DNA of 28,130 bases from NCBI GenBank assembly GCA_009103225.1, contig RHPI01000385.1:611921-640050 (forward strand), written 5' to 3'. Source of the stretch: Chlorokybus atmophyticus (lineage: Eukaryota > Streptophyta > Chlorokybophyceae > Chlorokybales > Chlorokybaceae). The notes beneath the pieces are model-generated. The model saw only the letters and a program-made list of their open reading frames with translations. It ran no database searches and was not told the origin of the DNA. Positions 18,895-26,769 of this stretch are shown here, piece by piece (position 1 is the stretch's first letter; each line of letters opens with the position of its first letter). A program made the translations under genes and the position numbers.

Positions 18895-20213
18895 AGATCA
18901 CCATTTACTGCCTTGATGTCCTCCGCTTTGATGTTGATCCCTTCCACCATGTCCTCAGCCACCAGTCTTGCCAGGTTGTCCCATCCAAGATGTCCAAGTC
19001 TTCGGTGCCAAAGATGAGCTTTGTCCGATGCAGTGACTGTCGCAGACAACGCATGCTGCCGAACCAGTGTGATGCAGTACAAGCTCTCTTGCAATGTGCC
19101 CTCCACAACAACAATGTTGTTCACCTTGACTTGACACTTCTGAGCAGTGAAGTCAAGTTTGGCGCCTGCGCTTGTAGCTCTTCGAACGGAGAACAGGCTG
19201 GAAGCTAATCCTGGCACATGGATCACCTCCTTCAGGGCCACTTCGTGTGTAGCGCCCGCCACCACAGTGTGTAGGATGACGGTGCCCACTCCCACAGCTT
19301 GCAAGTGCAGCTTGTTGCCAAAGCTCACTTTCACACCAGCAGCATTGCTCAGAGCATGATATTCCTGGAATCCATGTCTGTGTGGGGTCATATGCTGTGT
19401 GCACGCAGAATCGAACAACCAAGCGCTTTCGATAGCAGTGGTGCTAGCAGCAAGTGCTACAGCTTGTCTATCAGAACCTTGTTTCTGTTGCTGATCGCGC
19501 TTCAACTTTCGACAGTCCTTCTTTAGGTGTCCCTTCTTGTTGCAGTAGTGGCAGGTACGCGTCTCCTTCTTCCCACCACCGTTGTTGTTGTTGGGGCGTG
19601 GATTGGATTGTGCCGCGAATGCCACAGCTTCAGCCTCGTCCTGGCGTGAAGTGGATGCTCGTTGCTCGACTTGAAGTAGGCGTGGGGTGATGGTCTCAAG
19701 GGTGAGCTCCTCACTGGTTGACTCCATGATGGTGACAGTCATCTCGAACTCCTTGGGCAAGCCAGCAAGGATGACCCAGACCACCTCCACCTCCTTCACT
19801 TCATGTCCAATGGCAAGCAAGTCGTCCCACAGCTGCCTGGCTCGTGAGATGAACTTGATGACAGGTTCAGCAACATCCTTCCTCAAAGCATTCAACTGCT
19901 TCCTCAGCTGCAACTTCCTAGCATTGTTCTTAGCCTTGTAAACCTCAGCAAACTTCTGCCACAACTCTCTAGCAGACTTGCAACGTGCAACAAGCGCTAA
20001 GTGATGCTGTACTACATTCAATCCTATCAAAGCAAGTGCCTGATTTGACCTTCTTTTTGTGGGTGCGTCCTCCATGTCGAGAGGGCGCTCTGTGGGATCC
20101 ACCACTGACCATAGATCCTTGTGCATGAGTAGCATCTGCATCCGGATGCTCCATGTCCCATAGTTGTCGAGGTCCAGTGGCTCAATGTTCACCTTGTCAT
20201 AGCTGGTCGCCAT
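18876..20213 (-). pseudogene. Copia-B gag, protease and pre-integrase region
   Basis: The ATG at 20213 (MATSYDKVNIEPLDLDNYG) is the first ATG of the frame, and the frame stays open for 445 residues. Order: copia Gag core (LALIGLNVVQHHLALV, KLQLRKQLNALRKD, FISRARQLWDDLLAIGHEV), then a zinc knuckle CHYCNKKGHLKKDC near residues 221-234. The aspartic protease motif is WLFDSACTQHM near 265-275, with DSA where many copia elements have DSG. The pre-integrase motif is HLWHRRLGHLGWDNL near 400-414, and the start of the integrase finger is CETC. It ends early through a frameshift at about 18885. A leader of about 80 bp separates it from the primer-binding site. Confidence 0.93.
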
Positions 20214-20295
20214 GCTTCCCTTGCTAGGTTGCAATGAAGACGGCGCCTCCCCAAGCTAATCACCAACTTGTTATCCTATTGTGTAGCTAGTGCTA

Positions 20296-20311
20296 GTGTG
20301 GGCCCATAACC
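20296..20311 (-). promoter_or_regulatory. Primer-binding site of the full copia-B element
   Basis: On the minus strand GGTTATGGGCCCACAC directly follows LTR 2. It is identical to the copia-A site and complementary to the initiator tRNA-Met anticodon arm. Confidence 0.8.
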
Positions 20312-20697
20312 TGTTGAGAGATTGCACAGTAGCAAGCTAAGCACACAATGCACAAAGTGTGGCGCCAAGAAACAGAGCAAAGTGGATCTATTGTAATAAG
20401 CAACACACAGTGGCTTATATAGTACACTAGTCAACTATAAGTGGTACTAATCAAAGTCAACACTAGTACACACTGGTCAAAGTCAAAGCGTGACTTCTGC
20501 AACGGCAGTTGACCGTAACTCCCGTAACCTCCATAACTCCCGTAACTCCTATAACCTCCATAACCACTAGTCAAGTCAAAAGGTTGACCAGAGTTGATTT
20601 GTAACGACTGTAACCGCCGTTTGACCGTAACTGCTAAAAGATAAGTTGATCGTAGAAAAGTGACACGAAGATAATGGCTGACTCCATTCCTTCAACA
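20312..20697 (-). repeat. Copia-B LTR 2 (shared middle LTR)
   Basis: 386 bp. It is the 5' LTR of the full element (20213 gag side) and the 3' LTR of the deleted copy. The TATA word TATATAAG lies at 20414-20421 on the minus strand. Confidence 0.9.
20414..20421 (-). promoter_or_regulatory. TATA box, copia-B LTR 2
   Basis: TATATAAG on the minus strand, placed after the GTTACGGGAG and TTGAC repeats of U3. It would drive transcription into the full-length gag-pol copy. Confidence 0.6.
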
Positions 20698-20713
20698 CTC
20701 CCACACGAGCAAC

Positions 20714-20954
20714 TTAACCTTGTACTCCAAGTCCAATGCAACAGGTTTTGAACTTGGTGGGTGGAAGTGGCTTGGTCATGCAGTCAGCTAGCATGTCCTC
20801 TGTACTGCAATACTTGAACTCCACTTCACCACGTGCAACTCTCTCTCTCACCATGTGGTGCACAATGTCAATATGCTTTGTCCTGGTGGATGTGATGGGG
20901 TGCATACTCAACTTGATTGCGCCAAGGTTGTCACAAAGGATTGTGACACAGCTC
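20714..20954 (-). pseudogene. RNase H tail of the deleted copia-B copy
   Basis: The last 75 or so residues of Pol remain: SCVTILCDN, GAIKLSMHPITSTRTKHID, DMLADCMTKPL, ending GLGVQG-stop. The CDNQ of the full copy is CDNL here. It sits out of frame with the gag piece it is joined to, so no Gag-RNase H fusion protein would be made. Confidence 0.85.
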
Positions 20955-21453
20955 TCTTGACCTCTATGATGGTGACAGTCATCTCGAACTCCTTGGGCAA
21001 GCCAGCAAGGATGACCCAGACCACCTCCACCTCCTTCACTTCATGTCCAATGGCAAGCAAGTCGTCCCACAGCTGCCTGGCTCGTGAGATGAACTTGATG
21101 ACAGGTTCAGCAACATCCTGCCTCAAAGCATTCAACTGCTTCCTCAACTGCAACTTCCTAGCATTGTTCTTAGCCTTGTAAACCTCAGCAACCTTCTGCC
21201 ACAACTCTCTAGCAGACTTGCAACGTGCAACAAGCGCTAAGTGATGCTGTACTACATTCAATCCTATCAAAGCAAATGCCTGATTTGACCTTCTTTTTGT
21301 GGGTGCGTCCTCCATGTCGAGAGGGCGCTTTGTGGGATCCACCACTGACCATAGATCCTTGTGCATGAGTAGCATCTGCATCCGGATGCTCCATGTCCCA
21401 TAGTTGTCGAGGTCCAGTGGCTCAATGTTCACCTTGTCATAGCTGGTCGCCAT
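20908..21453 (-). pseudogene. Truncated gag of the deleted copia-B copy
   Basis: From the ATG at 21453 it matches the copia-B Gag for about 162 residues, up to the sequence ending TVTI. At the deletion junction (about 20955-20970) it runs into 15 or so unrelated codons (EVKRAVSQSFVTTLAQSS) and stops. The zinc knuckle, protease and everything up to the end of RNase H are gone. The Gag core is undamaged, so a shortened Gag could still be made. Confidence 0.85.
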
Positions 21454-21535
21454 GCTTCCCTTGCTAGGTTGCAATGAAGACGGCGCCTCCCCAAGCTAAT
21501 CACCAACTTGTTATCCTATTGTGTAGCTAGTGCTA

Positions 21536-21551
21536 GTGTGGGCCCATAACC
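21536..21551 (-). promoter_or_regulatory. Primer-binding site of the deleted copia-B copy
   Basis: Same GGTTATGGGCCCACAC on the minus strand, next to LTR 3. With the polypurine tract at 20698-20705 it leaves the deleted copy with complete cis signals. Confidence 0.8.
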
Positions 21552-21937
21552 TGTTGAGAGATTGCACAGTAGCAAGCTAAGCACACAATGCACAAAGTGT
21601 GGCGCCAAAAAACAGAGCAAAGTGGATCTACTGTAATAAGCAACACACAGTGGCTTATATAGTACACTAGTCAACTATAAGTGGTACTAGTCAAAGTCAA
21701 CACTAGTACACACTAGTCAAAGTCAAAGCGTGACTTCTGTAACGGCAGTTGACCGTAACTCCCGTAACCTCCATAACTCCCGTAACTCCTATAACCTCCA
21801 TAACCACTAGTCAAGTCAAAAGGTTGACCAGAGTTGACTTGTAACGACTGTAACCGCCGTTTGACCATAACTGCTAAAAGATAAGTTGATCGTAGAAAAG
21901 TGACACGAAGATAATGGCTGACTCCATTCCTTCAACA
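21552..21937 (-). repeat. Copia-B LTR 3 (5' LTR of the deleted copy)
   Basis: 386 bp, TGTTGAGAG to CTTCAACA on +, followed by the right target duplication GAGAA (21938-21942). By eye it differs from LTR 1 at about three bases and one 5-bp indel, and from LTR 2 at about seven bases. Confidence 0.9.
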
Positions 21938-22074
21938 GAGAAAGATGGTGTCATGGAGACAAGCATCAAGTCCGTGGGAGCAACAGATCCGTGGGAGTGT
22001 TTAGTGGAGTAAGCTAATGTGGGTAAGCTTGCGAGAAGAACTTGGAGTTCAAGATCAAGCAACTCGCGCGGGAG
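21938..22074 (+). other. Copia-A copy 2, 3' end with polypurine tract
   Basis: The copia-A interior resumes with GAGAAAGATGGTGTC after the B insertion. It ends CTCGCGCGGGAG at the LTR. The last 34 bases (22041-22074) again match the end of copia-B pol. Confidence 0.85.
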
Positions 22075-22454
22075 TGTTAAATGTTATAGCTTGTTGAAAG
22101 TACATGTATAGGCGGCGCCTACATGTAGTTGGTACGATCAGCTTAACCTTTACAGTTATGGGAGTTACGAGAGTTACGGGAGTTACGGCAGTTATGGTCA
22201 ACCATGGTCAACTTTGACTTTGACCGTTGACTTTGACCATTGATTAGTGTTGACAAGTGTTGACTTGAACCAGAGTTGACTAGAGTTGACTAGTACTTAG
22301 TAGCATAGTATATAAGACACTGCATACTGCTTAATACAGTGGGTCGCACATTGTCTCTATAGTTGGCGTGCTTGCTGCACTTGTCCTTGATGTGTGCACA
22401 CTTGTATGTAGGAGGCAAATACACACACACTTGGCGCATCACTAGTTCTCAACA
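22075..22454 (+). repeat. Copia-A LTR shared by copies 2 and 3
   Basis: 380 bp, TGTTAAATG to CTCAACA. It is both the 3' LTR of copy 2 and the 5' LTR of copy 3, so the A elements are also arranged in tandem with a shared LTR. TATATAAG is at 22309-22316. Confidence 0.9.
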
Positions 22455-22470
22455 GGTTATGGGCCCACAC
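22455..22470 (+). promoter_or_regulatory. Primer-binding site, copia-A copy 3
   Basis: GGTTATGGGCCCACAC directly after the shared LTR, identical to copy 1 and to copia-B. Confidence 0.8.
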
Positions 22471-22576
22471 TCGCTTGTGTGATCGCTTGTGCTAGTGAGA
22501 GAAAGTGTTGAGCATAGGCGCCTACTAATAGAGTGTTCTTGGGGAGAGGGTGAGTTGTACTATTGTGTAGCAAGCA

Positions 22577-23362
22577 ATGGCTGACACAGACAGGATGCCC
22601 AGCGAGTCCCTTGATCTGCACAACTACGCTTCATGGTCGCTGAAGATGAAGTTGGTGCTGATCCGCAAGAAGCTCTGGAGTTATGTCGATCCCACCTCCT
22701 CCACATCATTGCGGCCAAGAACAAGTGACACTGGTACCTGGACAGAGAACTCACAATCAGCTTTTGCGCTGATAGGCTTGCACATCAAAGACTTCCATCT
22801 CCCTCTTATTGCGGACTGCAGGACTGGACGTGAGGCGTGGGAGGTATTCGACACCCTCTTCAAGGCCAACAGCAACTTGCGCAAGTTGCAGCTGAGACGC
22901 AAGCTGACACTTCTGAAGATGGAGCACAAAGAGCCAATCCGAAAGTACATCTCACGTGCAAGGGAGCTTTGGAAAGACCTTGCAGCAGTGGGTCACGATG
23001 TGAAAGAAGAGGAGGTGATGTGGGCAGTCTTGGCTGGCTTAGGAAAGAGCTTTGCTACGCTAGTGACTGTGTTGGAGTCCTCAGATGTGGTGTTGAAGTT
23101 TGCTGATGTAGTGCCTAAGCTGCTAGCTGTGGAAGGCAAGTTGGATGTTTAGGAGATAGAGAATGGAGGAGAACCTACTGCACTTTCGGCCTCATCTTCT
23201 CAAAACACACGAAGCAGGAGCAAAGCAGGTGGTGGGAAGCCATCACGTGACAAAGAGTGTCACTACTGCAAGATGAAGGGCCACTTCATTTGCGAGTGCC
23301 AGAAGAGGATCCACGATGAGGCAACCAAGGAGGAGCACGCCACGATGGCGATTGCTTTCTAG
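22577..23362 (+). pseudogene. Copia-A gag, copy 3
   Basis: This is the best preserved A-type gag: ATG at 22577, MADTDRMPSESLDLHNYASW, full Gag core, and a CCHC knuckle (Cys228, Cys231, His236, Cys241). It has the same 261-residue length as copy 1 and ends TAG at 23360. Its only stop is TAG at 23150-23152 after KLDV, where copy 1 has CAG (Gln). Copy 2 carries the same stop. The product would be a 191-residue Gag without the knuckle unless the stop is read through. Copy 1 and copy 3 differ by several substitutions, while copies 2 and 3 are almost identical. Confidence 0.85.
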
Positions 23363-23890
23363 CATTGGTGAGGACCTCAAGGAGTTGCAGTGGATGGTGT
23401 TCGTCCGTCCTCTCCCACTGCAAGGGCACGTGAAGGACATGCGTAGACGGAGATCGCAGACACAAAGGTCTGTGAGAGTTACTACTAGCCTATGAGTAGT
23501 TGCTGGTGTTGAGCTGCATATACTAGAGGTTGCATTGCTGTGGAGTTGTTTTTTGGTAGCACACAGGTGTGTGGTACTGGTTATAACACTTCAATCGATT
23601 GGCATGCAAGGACTGAGTTGTATAGCTAGCTAACAGGAGATGGGAGGCGTGCTTTCCTTGGTAGAAGGGTCTGATCAACCCTTGCACGGCCTACACTTTG
23701 GTACAGCATTGCTAAGGTAAAGAACTCAGTGTAGTTTATAGCATCGTTTGCCATTGAGGGAGTCCTTGAAACTACCTGAGCAAGGTCAGGCGTGGCGTGG
23801 TGGAACCTGATGCGACAACTATGAGGAGGAAACAAGGAGTATTGGAACCTTGTAATCCTGGTGGCAGCATGAGGAGAAAGATGGTGTCAT
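23363..23890 (+). other. Copia-A copy 3, noncoding interior to the inversion point
   Basis: It parallels 11822-12348 of copy 1 and 15443-15958 of copy 2. It ends at GATGGTGTCAT, followed by six filler bases (TAAAAT). The sequence then switches to the opposite strand of the 5' end of the same element. The 3' end and 3' LTR of this copy are missing. Confidence 0.8.
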
Positions 23891-23896
23891 TAAAAT

Positions 23897-24016
23897 GGTG
23901 GGATCGACATAACTCCAGAGCTTCTTGCGGATCAGCACCAACTTCATCTTCAGCGACCATGAAGCGTAGTTGTGCAGATCAAGGGACTCGCTGGGCATCC
24001 TGTCTGTGTCAGCCAT
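23897..24016 (-). pseudogene. Inverted copia-A gag start
   Basis: The first 40 codons of A-type gag on the minus strand (MADTDRMPSESLDLHNYASW onward to VDPT), identical in reading to copy 3. They are cut at GGTGGGATCG and joined head-to-head with the copy 3 interior. Confidence 0.85.
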
Positions 24017-24122
24017 TGCTTGCTACACAATAGTACAACTCACCCTCTCCCCAAGAACACTCTACTAGTAGGCGCCTATGCTCAACACTTTCTCTCACTA
24101 GCACAAGCGATCACACAAGCGA

Positions 24123-24138
24123 GTGTGGGCCCATAACC
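24123..24138 (-). promoter_or_regulatory. Primer-binding site of the inverted copia-A arm
   Basis: GGTTATGGGCCCACAC on the minus strand next to the inverted LTR. The complex thus has two 5' ends facing each other. Confidence 0.8.
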
Positions 24139-24537
24139 TGTTGAGAACTAGTGATGCGCCTAGTGTATGTGTATTTGCCTCCTACATACAAGTGTGCACA
24201 CACTAAGGACAAGTGCAGCAAGCACGCCAACTATAGTGACAATATGCGACCCACTGTATTAAGCAGTATACAGTGTCTTATATACTATGCTACTAAGTAC
24301 TAGTCAACTCTAGTCAACTCTGGTCAAAGTCAACACTAGTCAACACTAGTCAACACTAGTCAATGGTCAAAGTCAACGGTCAAAGTCAAAGTTGACCATG
24401 GTTGACCATAACTGCCGTAACTCCCGTAACTCTCGTAACTATCGTAACCCCAATAACTATAAAGGTTAAGCTGATCGTACCAACTACATGTAGGCGCCGC
24501 CTATACATGTACTTTCAACAAGCTACAACATTCAACA
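24139..24537 (-). repeat. Inverted copia-A LTR
   Basis: 399 bp; on + it reads TGTTGAGAAC to CATTCAACA. It is longer than other A LTRs mainly because it has three copies of the 10-base unit GTCAACACTA. Its outer end is intact and abuts decayed gypsy sequence. Confidence 0.9.
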
Positions 24538-24626
24538 TATTGCAGGGGATAGGAAGGAGCCTCATGCACGGACGCATGTTGTGACATTTCCATCAAGGAA
24601 GCAAGAGGAGATGGCTATGAACGCCA

Positions 24627-25145
24627 ATGGTGGTGAGTTATGCAAAAGAGGAGACAACAAAGTACTTTGGGCTTCAAGCACACATTTGCAATGATCAAGG
24701 ACGATGGAGAGAGTGTAAGCTCATTGATAGCGGTGCCAACAGCAACATTATGAGCATTGCTATTGCGCGGCATTGCGGTTGGCTTTTGTCATTACGAGGA
24801 GGTGAAGTGAAGCTCGCTGATGGAGAGCCACCCTCTGGAGGTAATGGCGTTGCGTTTATGACCAAAGAGTTGTGTGTTCGCATTGGGAAGATGAAGGAGA
24901 ACATGCGATTTTGCTGCATCACCTTATGGAACGGGTTTAGCGGGATGTTGGGATTACCGTGGCTATGGCAGCATAATCCATCCATCAATTGGGGAAAGCG
25001 CGTGCTCAGCATCGAACGAAACGGTGGAGAGTCCATTCAAGGCATGCGCGCATGCCCTGCTGAAGAGGAAGATCGCTTTGTGGAAAGCAAGAGAGATTTT
25101 GCCATAGCTGCATTGGACGTCATTGTGGCGCGGCATGTACAATGA
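24627..25145 (+). pseudogene. Gypsy protease region
   Basis: A 172-codon open frame. KLIDSGANSNIMS near residue 32 is the retropepsin active site (DSGA). Later come VKLADGEPPSGG and MLGLPWLWQHNPSINWGKR, the conserved block (LG-x-PWL-x-x-xNP-x-I-x-W) that follows the protease in gypsy Pol. The start is uncertain, since the gag-protease junction is lost, and it ends at a stop before the RT. This is the least damaged domain of the element. Confidence 0.85.
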
Positions 25146-25291
25146 GGTGGTGCAACAATTGACCAGATCTCTTATATGCAATTGAGGAACTTATTGTCTC
25201 CACGGAAGGCAAAGGCTGTATGGTTGTGCGTGGTGCGCAAAAACACTGCAAAGTCAACACTGGAGCTCAGTGAGACATTAACACGGCTACA

Positions 25292-26223
25292 ATGGACCCC
25301 AAGGTGTGTAAACTTGATAAAGAATACCAAGATATCATGGTAGACGGACTTCCATCTGGTCTACCACCTCCATGGAGCGTAGACCACCGTGTGGAGCTGA
25401 TTGAGGGCGTGCACAAGCCATCATATCCACCCGTATATAAGATGTCACCTTTGGAGCTGGAAAAGGCCGAGAGGTAGGTGGCGGACTTGCTGGAAAGAGG
25501 CTAGAGTATGCTGAGTAAGTCCCCTTATGGTGCACCTAATTTGTTAAAATGAAAGCGGAATGGGAGCTTGCGCATGTGCGTCAACTATGGAGTGCTTAAT
25601 AACAGCACGAAGAGGAATTGCTTTCCACTCCCATGTATCGACGAGTTGCTGGAGCAATCGCAAGGTGCGCAGTACTTCACAACACTTGATCTTGCTGGAG
25701 GTTATCACAAAATTTGCATCGCGCCCGAGGATGTGGAGAAAACAGCTTATAACACATGTTATGGGCACTACGAGTGGTTGGTTATGTCATTCGGACGTAT
25801 GAACGCGCCGGCAACATTTTGAACGTTAATGAACAGCGTTTTCGCTGTTTTGATTTGGTAAGGGAGTCTTCGTGTAATATGACGACATCTTGATGTATGC
25901 GTAGACAACAGAGGAGCACGTGGCACTTCTACAGCGCGTGGTGCAGCGTTTGCGCGAACACAAGTTGTACGCCCAGCTACAAAAGTGCAAATTCACACCT
26001 CTTGCTTTGAGAGGTGGAGTGCCTAGGCCACATTGTGTCGCATGAAGGCATCAAGGCGGACCCCAACAAAGTGCAAGTGGTGCGCGAGTGGGCTTCCCCG
26101 ACCAAGGTAAAGGAGGTGATGTCTTTGTTTTTAAGCCTTACGGGGTGTTATTGCAAGTTTATCATGGGGTTTTCGCGCATAGCTGCTCTTAAAATTGCCC
26201 TACTTAAGAAGGGAAAGCCTTGA
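25292..26223 (+). pseudogene. Gypsy reverse transcriptase
   Basis: Blocks in order: VDHRVELIEGVHKPSYPPVY; SKSPYGAPNL; GSLRMCVNYGVLN; FPLPCIDELLEQ; YFTTLDLAGGYHKI, which has the first catalytic Asp; FGRMNAPATF; then, after a frameshift near 25855, stop-YDDILMYA at about 25875-25895 (YDD 25878-25886). The thumb region follows with LREHKLYAQLQKCKF and, in another frame, LGHIVSHEGIKADPNKV. At least seven in-frame stops (for example ER-stop, LLK-stop, ATF-stop) and two frameshifts are visible. The blocks are diagnostic of Ty3/gypsy RT. Confidence 0.9.
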
Positions 26224-26690
26224 AGCTGGTCAGCAACAGAGGAACATGCATTTGCTGTGTTGAAGAAGGCGCTGACAGAGGCATCAATTCCGGCTCACCC
26301 CGACATGGAAAAGACATTTATTTGGTTTGTGCGTCCGCCACAGCTATAGGAGCTGTTTTGCAGCAAGACCATGGCAACGGCCTTCAACCAGTAGCATTCT
26401 TCAACTAGAAGTTGAGTGGTGCGGAGCTGAATTACACCGTGCACGAGAAGGAACTTTTGGCCCAAGTAATGGCGCTACGATAATGGCGTTGGTTTCTCGA
26501 AGACAAAAAGTTCGTGCTTGAGACGGATCACTCTTCACTGAGGTACTCACAAACACAACCTCATCTAAGTCGCAAACAAGCACGATAGCTGGAGTTTTTT
26601 CAACTTTTTAAATTTAATATCAAGTACAAGCCCGGTAAATCAAATGGTGTTGCTGACGCACTGAGCCGGCGTAATGCAATTGAGGCACTC
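26224..26690 (+). pseudogene. Gypsy RNase H
   Basis: SWSATEEHAFAVLKKALTEA leads into VCASATAIGAVLQQ, where the usual TDAS has become VCAS, so the first catalytic Asp is lost. Next are AELNYTVHEKELLA with the catalytic Glu, FVLETDHSSLRY with the next Asp, and YKPGKSNGVADALSRR, the end of the domain. Stops follow FFN, ALR and QAR, and a frame change separates the first block from the second. Confidence 0.85.
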
Positions 26691-26769
26691 GCACAAGTGC
26701 AGCCCGAGTGGACCGACCAGATTCGGCAAGTGCTTTGTGAAGACGCGGATGGTATGAAAGTGTTGCAAG

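Larger units (their letters stand above)
15959..21937 (-). mobile_element. Copia-B compound: LTR-full element-LTR-deleted element-LTR
   Basis: Three B LTRs (15959-16349, 20312-20697, 21552-21937), all in minus orientation, enclose two interiors. The left interior is near full length (gag-pol, 16350-20311). The right interior (20698-21551) has lost about 3.1 kb between gag and the end of RNase H. The middle LTR serves as the 5' LTR of the full copy and the 3' LTR of the deleted copy. The whole 5979-bp unit is flanked by a perfect GAGAA duplication. Either it inserted as one unit, or a single insertion later gained a second copy by LTR recombination. The LTRs differ from each other by only a few substitutions. 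Confidence 0.9.
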
